Positions 24,230-33,364 of a DNA stretch of 46,410 nt are shown here, in pieces. Every line of letters starts with the position of its first letter. Within the stretch, counting starts at the first letter, position 1. The DNA comes from an uncultured Saprospiraceae bacterium. Lineage in GTDB: Bacteria; Bacteroidota; Bacteroidia; Chitinophagales; Saprospiraceae. The DNA lies in assembly GCA_905480595.1 (NCBI GenBank), contig CAJQQY010000213.1, forward strand, positions 1-46,410, in the 5' to 3' direction. The translations under genes and the position numbers were made by a program. Below the pieces are notes generated by a model. That model ran no database searches and was not told the DNA's origin. It worked only from the letters and a program-made list of their open reading frames with translations.

Positions 24230-24760
24230 TTGGGCATGCGAAAATTACCAACTCGAGGGTATAAATACATCAACCTGGCGACGTATCTTCGTATTCCCAT
24301 CGAAATATTTAATAACATACTATCCAATTGTATTAGACTTTATACACAAAAAATTTTTACCGTACGCTCCCTTAGTTTAAAGTTATTTAGAGAATCAAAA
24401 ACTAGCTCGTACCTATCGCCCCAAATCATGCTCAAGAGCGAATGCAGTTTATGCTCGAAGCTACTGGTGCAATAATTTTACTTACCCAAGAGCATTAAAA
24501 AAACAATATACTTACGAATGAAAAATGTGAGATAATTTGTGTGAATTCTGATTGGGGAAAAATTAAGAAAGAAAAAAATCCAAACTATTTTGTAAAAAAC
24601 GCTTTGGCAATTTAATCTATACTATTTATTCCTTAGAGCCGACTGGAAAACCGAAAGGTGTTCTGATGGAGGTACCGATGGGAATTTTTGAAATAAAAGA
24701 TAGAGCTACCCCTCGCTCAGATTACGGTGGTACGGTTAAAATCGTGTCACCGTTTTTTAT
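24230..24760 (+). pseudogene. Decayed non-ribosomal peptide synthetase fragment (adenylation domain)
   Basis: This 890-bp gap (24001-24897) has no intact gene but shows fragments of one NRPS module in order. At 24409-24498 the frame reads VPIAPNHAQERMQFMLEATG and then AIILLTQEH before a stop, which matches the region after A2 (VPxDPxxPxERxxFMLExSxA). At 24618-24680, in another frame, YTIYSLEPTGKPKGVLME matches core motif A3 (YTSGTTGKPKGV). Weaker: RKLPTRGYKYINL at about 24235 resembles the end of a condensation domain (LPxKGIGYG). Stops and shifted frames rule out a product. The order C-end, A2, A3 in about 450 bases means much of the sequence between is deleted. Confidence 0.65.
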
Positions 24761-24897
24761 ATTAAAAAAAATACTATTTTTGAATATATAATATTGGTAT
24801 ATTTTCTGTTCTTATGTTGAAATAATAGATGAGAATCAAAGATTCCAACAACATTTAATAGCCAATATTTTAATTTAATTAATACCAATTGTACCAG

Positions 24898-26412
24898 ATG
24901 AAACAAATTTTTAATTTAATCTTACTCATTTCTTTTTTTTTTAATCAAAATATATTTGCGCAAAAACCAGGGACAGGTTTAGTTTTTGATCTTCCATCTT
25001 ATCGAGGAACACCCTATAAGATGAAGTTAACTGCTTCCAATTATGAATCATTACCTAAGAAAGCTTCTTTAGAAAGATATTGTCCAACTCCTGGTGATCA
25101 AGGGACTTATGGTACTTGCGTTGCATTTGCGTCAGCCTATCATCTTAGAACTATTTTGCATGCCAAAGAGAAAAATTTAACTAAGAAAAGTGAAATTAAT
25201 AAGTTGATTTTTTCTCCAACTTTTGTTTATGAAAATATTAAAGATCCAAGTGATACTGATTGCCAAGCAGGTTCGAATCCAATTCTTGCCCTTGAATTAT
25301 TTAAAACACTTGGAGTTGCTACAAATAAAACTGTACCATATAATTGTAATTCAAAGGTGAATTCAAAAGCACTTTTAGAAGCCTCCTCCTATGGCATTCG
25401 TGATTATCAAATTCTTTTTTTACCTGATGAAACTAATAATAGTTTTAAAATTAATTCCGTAAAAAAAGCACTCTCAGAAGGGTATCCAATTTTACTTTGT
25501 TTTGTCGTCCCTGAAAGTTTTTATAATCCAGGATCTGTTTGGATTCCTTCAGCTTCGGATACTGGACCAAGTGGAAAACATGGTAGACATGCTATGTGTA
25601 TAGTTGGTTATGATGATGATAAATCAGGGGGGGCGTTTAGAGTACTTAATAGCTGGGGACCGAAATGGGCGGATAATGGTTATGTTTGGATTCGGTATAA
25701 GGATTTTTCAACATGGGCTTTAGGAGCATTACAAGCGTATCCAAAAGTGATACCGACTCCAGAGCCAACGCCGAACCCAACTCCTAGCCCTTCTCCTGAG
25801 CCTTCACCAAATCCAGTACCTTTACCAAACCCAGAACCACCAGCAACTTTGAAAGGGAATGTTTTATTTCAAACTAATATGGGTATAGAAATGCCTGCCT
25901 TTCGAACTCTAACTAGAAACCTGGTCGTCGAAGATGCAGAAACTCTGACAGAAGATTTAGTGGCTTATAAGATGCAAGAATCTTATACTTCTGGAACAAG
26001 ATTTCGATTTTTTATTACAACTAATAGTCAAAGTTATATTTATGCTTTTGCAACAGATTTGACAGCTAAGGTCAATAAAATTTTGCCATATGATGATTTG
26101 ATGTCTCCATTAATAGGAGCTAACAGTACAGTTGCATTTCCTTCGGAATCAAAAGTTGTAAAATTAGACAATCAAAAGGGAACAGACTATTTACTTATTT
26201 TGTACAGCAAAGAACCTATTGATGTAAAAGTAGCTTTAGATAAAATGGGAGATACTCCAGGAAGTTTAACTCAAAAAATACAGGCTGCCATTGGAGATCG
26301 ATTTATCAAAAAAGAAGATATTGATTATGATTCGAATGGGGTAGGTTTCAAAGTAAACGGTAACCCTAAAGGAGACATCGTCCCTTTGATGGTTGAAATT
26401 CAGCACCAATAA
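24898..26412 (+). CDS. Secreted papain-like (C1) cysteine protease with Pro-rich linker and DUF4384-like tail
   Basis: 504 residues from ATG 24898 (a TTG three codons earlier is less likely). Signal peptide IFNLILLISFFFNQNIFAQ. The C1 peptidase domain spans about 55-285: oxyanion Gln68 and catalytic Cys74 in DQGTYGTCVAFAS, catalytic His231 in GRHAMCIVGYDD, Asn251 in VLNSWGPKWADNGYVWI, so the triad is complete. No recognisable propeptide inhibitor domain precedes it. A Pro-rich spacer (285-317, repeated PTP/PEP/PNP) leads to a C-terminal domain resembling DUF4384 (RFRFFITTNSQSYIYAF). The motif RNLVVED at 340-346 recurs in the next protein. The gene is followed after 15 bp by the caspase-like gene, so they form one transcript. 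Confidence 0.88.
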   Translation: MKQIFNLILLISFFFNQNIFAQKPGTGLVFDLPSYRGTPYKMKLTASNYESLPKKASLERYCPTPGDQGTYGTCVAFASAYHLRTILHAKEKNLTKKSEINKLIFSPTFVYENIKDPSDTDCQAGSNPILALELFKTLGVATNKTVPYNCNSKVNSKALLEASSYGIRDYQILFLPDETNNSFKINSVKKALSEGYPILLCFVVPESFYNPGSVWIPSASDTGPSGKHGRHAMCIVGYDDDKSGGAFRVLNSWGPKWADNGYVWIRYKDFSTWALGALQAYPKVIPTPEPTPNPTPSPSPEPSPNPVPLPNPEPPATLKGNVLFQTNMGIEMPAFRTLTRNLVVEDAETLTEDLVAYKMQESYTSGTRFRFFITTNSQSYIYAFATDLTAKVNKILPYDDLMSPLIGANSTVAFPSESKVVKLDNQKGTDYLLILYSKEPIDVKVALDKMGDTPGSLTQKIQAAIGDRFIKKEDIDYDSNGVGFKVNGNPKGDIVPLMVEIQHQ

Positions 26413-26427
26413 AAACAAAAAACAATA

Positions 26428-29400
26428 ATGAAAAAAATTATAATCGTTTTCGCTTTGGCGGTAATAGGTCTTAAATCATTTGGTCAAAACCCAGAATTAA
26501 TTGTTCCCTTTTTTCATAGTGCGGTTATTGATGCGATTGAAATTTCTCCAGATGGAAAATATATGGTAACAGGAGGGGGAGACCAGATTCTAAAAATATG
26601 GGATGTCAAAAGAGCAAAAGAAATCAAAAATATTTCAACAGGTGACGATATTGAATCTGCTGTTTTTTCTCCTGATGGAAAATACGTTGCAACGACAGAT
26701 AAAAAGTATTTATATCTTGTTGATCTTGAATCAATGAAGTTATTACACAAGTGGAAATTTCCTTATCGAGCATTGGTGTATGGAATTGATTTTGGAAAAA
26801 ATAGCCGTTCTATTTATTTTGGTTTTAGTAGTGAAAAAAACAAACAAATTGAAATTCACAAAACTAATTTAGATGGGAGCAACGATCGATTAATTTTTAG
26901 CCGTGCTGTTGCAAAAACTAGCGAAAATATTACGGCACTTTCTGTCTCACCTGATGAAAACTATTTATTATTTACAGGTCACCGAATTGATGATGGGATT
27001 CTTAATTTGAAAAATACTCAGGAGGTAAAAGTTGCTCCTAAAGGTGCACAGTTTTTTCTTCCTAATAATTCAATTCTAACTTTTAATCCTGATCAAAAGA
27101 ATAATTTAAAAGCAATCAACCCTTCTACAGGTGCAACTCTTTGGAATAAAAACTTCAAAAAAATATCTAAAAGTTCAGCCCATTGGACTCACGAAAAGTT
27201 TTTGATTGACCCTACCCGTCAGCAACTCAATTTTTCCCAAATTAATGGCAATAATAAATTGCTTCTCGCAATTGATTTTAATTCTGGAAAAGCAGAAGAG
27301 TTTCGCCAATTTTCTAATGAGGGAAAACCTAATCAGTTAGCAAAATTGGGGGATGATTTTTTGATTTTGACAGAGGATCCAAAATCAATGACCATTGTTG
27401 ATGGAAAAACAAAAGCGGTGAAAAAATCATTTGGAGAACCTATAATGAAGGCATCCTTTATGGATGGGGATCCAACATTTTCATCGATTGCCGTTTCTAG
27501 TTTTTATAACAAAAAAGTAAAACATATTGATTTTGAAGCTGGGAAAATGAATGTTAATACATTGCCCACCGTGAATGGCAATGATCTTCTTCGAATGTCA
27601 AAAGATGGAAAAGTAGTTGCTTCTGTTGATTCCTATGGATTGGATAAACCCATTCAAGTTTTTTCAAATGGAAAATTGATTCGTGAAATTCCTGGTAAAA
27701 CTAAAACTCAAAAATTACTTGACATTGCATTGTCAGGAGATGGTAGTCGATTAGCAATTTTGTTTTTTGAACAGATAAAAATAGTAGAAGTAAAAACTGG
27801 AAATACTATTTTTACTGAGGATATGAAAGATGAGTTTTACAAATATTCAGGAGGGAAACTTATCTTTTCTCATAGAGATAAGCTATGGATGACCTTTGAA
27901 GCAAAGAATAAAAGTACAGGTTCTTCAGGTACTAGAAAAACTATCCGTTGTTACAGCATCGATGCAAAAAAAATACTTTGGGCAAAACAAGCGGATTTTC
28001 AACATATAAAATTCAAAGATGAAAAGACGATTTATGCTACCGAATATCTTTCTAAGAAATTTCATATAATTGATGGGTTAACTGGAAATATTCAATCGAG
28101 TAAATCTATTTCTGATTTAAAGTTTACAACAAGAAAATCCAGTTATAATCAATATTCAAATGAGTTAGCTATCGAAGATGATTTTGATATTATCATTTAC
28201 GATATAAAAAATGGAAGAAAGAAAGGAGTACTCAAAGGAGCTACTGCTCAAGTATCTGGGCTATCCTATTATCAACAGGATTTTTTATTTAGTTGCGGAA
28301 GTGATAATGTGATTCGATTATGGGATACTCAAACAATGAAGATGCTTGCGCAAATAATTGTTTATGCAGACACAAAAGAATGGGCGGTTATTACTCCTGA
28401 TGGACGATTTGATGGTTCAGAGTTAGCGATACAAAAAATGTATTATGTTCAAGGACAAGAGACGATACCTTTGGATCAATTGTTTGAACAATTTTATACA
28501 CCGAATTTATTATCCCAATTATTATATCGAGAGATTGTACCAGTTCCAGTTGAAATTGAAGAAATCCTTCCTCCTCCAAGTGTTCTCATGCAATATAAAG
28601 CAGGGCAGCGAAACTTAGTGGTTGAAGATGATGATCCTAATGATGCAATTTCCACAACAAAAGAAGAAGCAACAATTGAAGTATTAGCAAAAACTTCCAA
28701 AGGAGATATAGATGAAATTCGACTTTTCCATAATGGGAAAATTGTGGGTGGAGGAAGTAGAGGCTTAGTTGTTGAAGATGAAACACAAGGAGAAAAACAA
28801 CAAAGCTTTCAATTGAAATTAACACCTGGAGAAAATATTTTTAAAGCAATAGCAATCAATAATCAACGAACGGAATCTGGTCCAACTCTGTTGAAAATAG
28901 ATTACTCCCCAAAACAACAATCGACACAAAATGTGACTTCCTCAACAGGGATGAAATTGCACCTAGTGGTTGTAGGGATTAATGAATATAAAAACAGAAA
29001 GTATAATTTAAATTATGCAATAGCTGATGCGGAAGCTTTCAAAAATAAAATTAATGAAAGCATGAAAGATATTACTACTAAGGTAAATACATATTTTGTT
29101 AGCAACAATAAAGCTGATAAATCAGGAATTTTGAAAGTCCTTCAAGAAGTAAAACAAAAGGCTAGTCCACAAGATATTTTGATTTTTTATTATGCAGGTC
29201 ATGGAGTTATGAGTGAAGGGATGAATGGAAAGAAAAAAGATTTTTATTTTGTTCCTCATGATGTAACTCAACTTTATGGAAACGATGGAGCTTTGGCAGA
29301 AAAAGGAATTTCTGCAACAGAAATGCAAGAATTATCAGCAGCTATTCCTGCTCAAAAACAACTGTTTATTCTAGATGCTTGTCAGAGCGCGGGAGCAGTT

Positions 29401-29724
29401 GAAACAATTGCTATGCGGGGAGCAGCAGAAGAGAAAGCGATTGCCCAATTGGCAAGAAGTACCGGAACACATTGGTTGACAGCATCTGGCTCTGAACAAT
29501 ATGCAACTGAATTTGCCCAATTGGGGCATGGGGTTTTTACTTATGCTTTATTGGAGGGGTTAAAAGGAAAAGCAGATAATGGCGATAAAAAGATTACCGT
29601 CAATGAGTTAAAGGCATGGTTAGAATCAGAAGTTCCTGAGTTGACTCAAAAATATAAAGGAACACCTCAATATCCTGCAAGTTATGGATATGGACAAGAT
29701 TTCCCAGTTGGCACTATTCGGTAA
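26428..29724 (+). CDS. Secreted WD40-propeller and caspase-like (C14) protease
   Basis: 1098 residues. Signal peptide IIIVFALAVIGLKSFGQ. Residues 25-680 form WD40-type beta-propellers, clearest in AIEISPDGKYMVTGGGDQILKIWDV, SAVFSPDGKYVATTD and, late, FLFSCGSDNVIRLWD. After a linker comes a beta-sandwich (about 740-840, IDEIRLFHNGKIVG ... GENIFKAIAINNQRTESG), then the C14 domain at about 850-1090: VVGINEY, catalytic His925 in FYYAGHG and Cys985 in LDACQSAG, both intact. The motif R(N/G)LVVED occurs at 728-734 and 778-784. Such proteins are thought to be proteolytic switches, with the propeller sensing a partner. Export makes it a periplasmic or extracellular enzyme. It shares an operon with the C1 protease. 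Confidence 0.9.
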   Translation: MKKIIIVFALAVIGLKSFGQNPELIVPFFHSAVIDAIEISPDGKYMVTGGGDQILKIWDVKRAKEIKNISTGDDIESAVFSPDGKYVATTDKKYLYLVDLESMKLLHKWKFPYRALVYGIDFGKNSRSIYFGFSSEKNKQIEIHKTNLDGSNDRLIFSRAVAKTSENITALSVSPDENYLLFTGHRIDDGILNLKNTQEVKVAPKGAQFFLPNNSILTFNPDQKNNLKAINPSTGATLWNKNFKKISKSSAHWTHEKFLIDPTRQQLNFSQINGNNKLLLAIDFNSGKAEEFRQFSNEGKPNQLAKLGDDFLILTEDPKSMTIVDGKTKAVKKSFGEPIMKASFMDGDPTFSSIAVSSFYNKKVKHIDFEAGKMNVNTLPTVNGNDLLRMSKDGKVVASVDSYGLDKPIQVFSNGKLIREIPGKTKTQKLLDIALSGDGSRLAILFFEQIKIVEVKTGNTIFTEDMKDEFYKYSGGKLIFSHRDKLWMTFEAKNKSTGSSGTRKTIRCYSIDAKKILWAKQADFQHIKFKDEKTIYATEYLSKKFHIIDGLTGNIQSSKSISDLKFTTRKSSYNQYSNELAIEDDFDIIIYDIKNGRKKGVLKGATAQVSGLSYYQQDFLFSCGSDNVIRLWDTQTMKMLAQIIVYADTKEWAVITPDGRFDGSELAIQKMYYVQGQETIPLDQLFEQFYTPNLLSQLLYREIVPVPVEIEEILPPPSVLMQYKAGQRNLVVEDDDPNDAISTTKEEATIEVLAKTSKGDIDEIRLFHNGKIVGGGSRGLVVEDETQGEKQQSFQLKLTPGENIFKAIAINNQRTESGPTLLKIDYSPKQQSTQNVTSSTGMKLHLVVVGINEYKNRKYNLNYAIADAEAFKNKINESMKDITTKVNTYFVSNNKADKSGILKVLQEVKQKASPQDILIFYYAGHGVMSEGMNGKKKDFYFVPHDVTQLYGNDGALAEKGISATEMQELSAAIPAQKQLFILDACQSAGAVETIAMRGAAEEKAIAQLARSTGTHWLTASGSEQYATEFAQLGHGVFTYALLEGLKGKADNGDKKITVNELKAWLESEVPELTQKYKGTPQYPASYGYGQDFPVGTIR

Positions 29725-29796
29725 AATTTAAGGATGGGTTTATTTAAAATGATTTTTTGAAAAAATATATCTTTACACCAAAATATATTTTATTCA

Positions 29797-31329
29797 ATGA
29801 TTTGGAAAAACCTAATCAAAACTGCCCTCATCGGCACAGATCGTTCCGAACTCTCCGAATCTACTTTGGAAGAGCTGAAAAAACTAGGCGTTGAAATCGA
29901 AGCAACTCCTGCAAATATATTGTTAGAAGGTGCAACACTTTATGCCCAGATGCGAAAAGCAGGTTTTCAACCAAAAAAATGGGAAGGTGAAATTCCTTTC
30001 CCTGCACAAAAAGACAAATCAAAAATATGTAGTAAAAAATCATCCGAACACCTAGCGATGATTCTCACCGGAACATTTACTCCAGCCCTAGATAATTATA
30101 TCGAACAACTAATTTTTAATAAAAAATCACTTCCGCCCGAACTGCTTCCCGAACTCTTAGAAAAATGTAGAAGCGATAAAACGCTTTGGAAAAAATTAAA
30201 AAATGCGATTGGCGAACGAGGCAAATGGCTAATCGAACAAAATGAAGATTGGCATTTCTTAATTGGAAAACGTGATCAAGTTGAATGGGAAGAAGGGACA
30301 AAAAACGAACGAATCGCTTTGCTTCATCACTTGAGAAGAGTACAACCAGACGAAGCACTAGAAAATATCGAATCCACTTGGGACGAAGATGATTGGCAAC
30401 ATCGAGTAGAATATATAAAAACTCTAGAGCACAATCTTTCCCTCGCTGATGAACCTTTTTTGGAAAAATGTTTAGATGAAAAACGAAAAGACCTTCGAAG
30501 AACCGCAGCACTTTTATTAGAAAAAATAGAAGGTTCTGAACTCCAAAAAAGAATGTGGGAGCGCCTCAAAAATTGTATCAACCTAAAAAGCCGAACCCTC
30601 AAAAAAGACAAACTCGAAATCGACCTCCCCGAAACTTGTGATGACGAAATGCTTCGAGACGGAGTCGATCCAAGAAAGCAATGGTCGAAAGGTGGACTCA
30701 AAGCAAGTTACTTCGCCCAAATGTTTATCATCGTCCCGCCTTCAAATTGGGAAACGTTATTTGACAAAAAAGCTAAAGAGGTTTTAGAAATATTTGTTCG
30801 GAGTGAATGGTCAGAATTGCTCGTGCAAGCATCTATAGCTGCTGCTGTTCGACATCAAGATGAAAGTTGGATGGAAGCCATCGCTGATTTTTACTTTAAA
30901 AATCACGACAAAAACCGATGGGAAGGCTTGGATGTAAAAGCATTGTTAGAAAAGCTACCAAAGTATCTGTTTAATCAGTTTGCGATTCAAGAATTAAAAG
31001 AATTTAAAACGGTTTTGGAAAATAGCGAACCTCTTGTTCACTTACTCCAACTTAATGAAAGTAGCTGGGACAAGAACTTGACGCTACTGTTGATGAAAAA
31101 CCTACGACATCTTATTTCCCAAAATATAAACTATGGTTGGAATATGATTCACTATCGAAATATACTCGACCGAGCTGCCTACGGAAGTGATACTGAATTA
31201 TATGAAATATTAAATAGAAGTTGGGCCAACGATGAAAGTTACTGGACCAATTGGGGGAAAGAGATTGATAACTTCTTGCGAGTGCTAAAGTTCAGACGAG
31301 ATGTTATTGTCGAAATGGAAAAAGAATAA
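29797..31329 (+). CDS. DUF5691 protein
   Basis: 510 residues, mostly helical, no signal peptide, so cytoplasmic. The N-terminus MIWKNLIKTALIGTDRSEL and the WLIEQNEDW and RVEYIKTLEHNLSLADEPFLEKCLDEKRKDLRRTAA stretches (HEAT-like helical pairs) fit DUF5691. From memory, this family is usually encoded beside a MoxR-type ATPase, a DUF5682 protein, a VWA-domain protein and a SWIM zinc-finger protein. Here the ATPase lies 2.0 kb downstream and DUF5682 8.8 kb downstream. Codon use is richer in C-ending codons than in the neighbouring surface-protein genes, like the ATPase and DUF5682 genes. Function unknown; the set has been suggested to be a chaperone-like or conflict system. Confidence 0.8.
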   Translation: MIWKNLIKTALIGTDRSELSESTLEELKKLGVEIEATPANILLEGATLYAQMRKAGFQPKKWEGEIPFPAQKDKSKICSKKSSEHLAMILTGTFTPALDNYIEQLIFNKKSLPPELLPELLEKCRSDKTLWKKLKNAIGERGKWLIEQNEDWHFLIGKRDQVEWEEGTKNERIALLHHLRRVQPDEALENIESTWDEDDWQHRVEYIKTLEHNLSLADEPFLEKCLDEKRKDLRRTAALLLEKIEGSELQKRMWERLKNCINLKSRTLKKDKLEIDLPETCDDEMLRDGVDPRKQWSKGGLKASYFAQMFIIVPPSNWETLFDKKAKEVLEIFVRSEWSELLVQASIAAAVRHQDESWMEAIADFYFKNHDKNRWEGLDVKALLEKLPKYLFNQFAIQELKEFKTVLENSEPLVHLLQLNESSWDKNLTLLLMKNLRHLISQNINYGWNMIHYRNILDRAAYGSDTELYEILNRSWANDESYWTNWGKEIDNFLRVLKFRRDVIVEMEKE

Positions 31330-31455
31330 TTATTTCCATTCACTTAGTAAGCAGGTGCAGTATTCAACATTTGAAAAACGTCAATAAATAAATTCGATGA
31401 GTTTTTTTTAGTTTATTACATTAGAGAATTGATTTTAAAACTAAAAATATAGACT

Positions 31456-33249
31456 ATGAAAAAAATACGCTACTCTTTACTCTTCCTATTTCTTTCTTTT
31501 TTTCTTTCGGCATATGGGCAAAATGTAGAAAAGATATTTCGACCAGGTTTTTTTAGTACCCCTACTGACATGATACCTTTTGGTGATAATCAAATTTTAA
31601 TAGGAGGAGTTGGAAGAAATGATATCATCAGAGTTACTAATTCAATTTTAGTTTCATTAGATACTTTAGGGAATGTTTTATGGATACATGATTTTGTGCA
31701 AAATTTTCCTAGCAGTTATGAAAGAATAGATATTAAAGATGTTTTTACCGAAGACAATAACATCATCGCTGTAGTTCAAGCTTTAAATTGGTGTGATACA
31801 AGTGGAGGCTCTGCTACTGTTTTTAAAATGAATTCCGAAGGTCAGGTACTTGAACAATCTTCTGGACTTCAACATTATTCAGAATTAGTAAAATGCGGAG
31901 ATGAATATGGATCAGTATCGTATTCTTTCTTTTCAACATGGGACAGTATATATCAAGTGAAAAGTACAAAGTATTTTGATCAATCAATTAACAATGGTGG
32001 TTACCTTTCAGATTTGATTTGTTGGGAATCATTTTACCTAGCGTCAGTTATTAATAATGATTATTCCTGCGGTTTAATCAAAGTAACACCTACTGAGATT
32101 TTTCAATATTATTCATTGGAGGGTGAATGCATAGGATATCTCAATTCGAATATTCAAAACATTGAAAAATTAGTGAGTGGTGAAATTTTTATTCAAAATG
32201 ATCATCGCATCGCGCTCCTAGATAGTAGCCTTAATGAGTTAGACGAAATGATATTTCCCGATTCCTCAGAAATTGTAAAATTTAAAATATTTGAAAATAA
32301 TTTAATTTTCATAATTGATTCTCTTTCTAAATATTCGGTAAAAGTTTTTGATAAAGATTTTAATCTATTGCATAATGTTGATTTTGAAGATGAACTAAAG
32401 TTAATACCAAAGCAAACATTTATTAAAAACAATAAATTATATGTAGCAGGAGAAGAAAGATCAAAACATCTATTGACAGACGATGAATCGTGGATAGAGG
32501 ATGATAGTCGAAGTAGTATTTTTTTTAGAACTTATAATTTAACAGAGGTTAATGAGTTTCCATATCATGATATAGGATTATCTCAAATATCTATAGCAGA
32601 GTTTCCCGTTGGTTCTGATTCTAATTGTAACTTTTATCAACTACCAGAGTGTGGAGCGACTGAAAATATCGAGTATAAAAATGTATTTGTAACAATCTCA
32701 AATTATGGGAATACGCTTATTGATAGTTGTACAGTTAATGGTCGGGTAAAATTTTGTGGAAACTGTAATTCAATATGTGGTAGAACTCAAACCTATTCAA
32801 TGAATTATGAAAACCTCAATTTGATGCCAGGAGAATCAAAAGAGGTTTTGTTTGGAGATATATTAATCAGAGATCAGCCACAAGTGGATGTTCATGAACT
32901 TTGTCTGTGGACTGCAAATCCTAATAGTTTTATTGATAAAAATATTGATAATGACGAAAGTTGTTTGGAATCAATTGTTGCACTAAATGAATTAACTGAG
33001 GTAGGTATATCTATTGATATATTTCCAAATCCTTCTAGTTCAGGAGAGGTTAACTTGAGTATAACGTCAATTGATGAAAGCAAAATAGTAAGCATTTTTG
33101 ATGCACTAGGAAGAATAGTGGGTACTAATTTTTTAAAAAATCATGAATCTGATTTAAGCATTAATGTTTCTAATTATTCCAAAGGAGTATATTTTATTTC
33201 TGTAAAATCTGATGGCTTTTTTGGGAGTAAAAAGATGGTGATCAATTAA
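31456..33249 (+). CDS. T9SS-secreted protein of unknown function
   Basis: 597 residues. Signal peptide ISLLFLFLSFFLSAYGQ-like at the start (YSLLFLFLSFFLSAYGQ), then a long beta-rich region with repeated short hydrophobic strands (GDNQILIGGVGRND, SILVSLDTLGNVLWIHDF) that suggest a propeller. A Cys-rich segment follows near residue 395-445 (CNFYQLPECG, FCGNCNSICG). The last 75 residues are a type A T9SS sorting domain (IDIFPNPSSSGEVNLSI ... YSKGVYFISVKS ... KKMVIN). It is therefore exported across the outer membrane and probably anchored. It sits between the DUF5691 and MoxR genes on the same strand; its AT-rich codon use differs from both and suggests insertion into that set. Confidence 0.85.
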   Translation: MKKIRYSLLFLFLSFFLSAYGQNVEKIFRPGFFSTPTDMIPFGDNQILIGGVGRNDIIRVTNSILVSLDTLGNVLWIHDFVQNFPSSYERIDIKDVFTEDNNIIAVVQALNWCDTSGGSATVFKMNSEGQVLEQSSGLQHYSELVKCGDEYGSVSYSFFSTWDSIYQVKSTKYFDQSINNGGYLSDLICWESFYLASVINNDYSCGLIKVTPTEIFQYYSLEGECIGYLNSNIQNIEKLVSGEIFIQNDHRIALLDSSLNELDEMIFPDSSEIVKFKIFENNLIFIIDSLSKYSVKVFDKDFNLLHNVDFEDELKLIPKQTFIKNNKLYVAGEERSKHLLTDDESWIEDDSRSSIFFRTYNLTEVNEFPYHDIGLSQISIAEFPVGSDSNCNFYQLPECGATENIEYKNVFVTISNYGNTLIDSCTVNGRVKFCGNCNSICGRTQTYSMNYENLNLMPGESKEVLFGDILIRDQPQVDVHELCLWTANPNSFIDKNIDNDESCLESIVALNELTEVGISIDIFPNPSSSGEVNLSITSIDESKIVSIFDALGRIVGTNFLKNHESDLSINVSNYSKGVYFISVKSDGFFGSKKMVIN

Positions 33250-33364
33250 TTATTTTATAAAAAACAATTTGAAGTTGAGGCATTGAATTGTGTGATTCTT
33301 ACCTTTGAGACTTCACTATAATTCAAGAAAGAGAATTTTAAAAGAAAAGAATTAATAAAAATTC

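Noticed and set aside
24230..24475. An 81-residue rightward ORF
   Set aside because: Its sequence reads as shifted frames of the NRPS relic; no start context and no conserved domain.
30116..30701. Leftward ORFs of 124-131 residues opposite the DUF5691 gene
   Set aside because: Shadows of a long coding frame, without recognised motifs.
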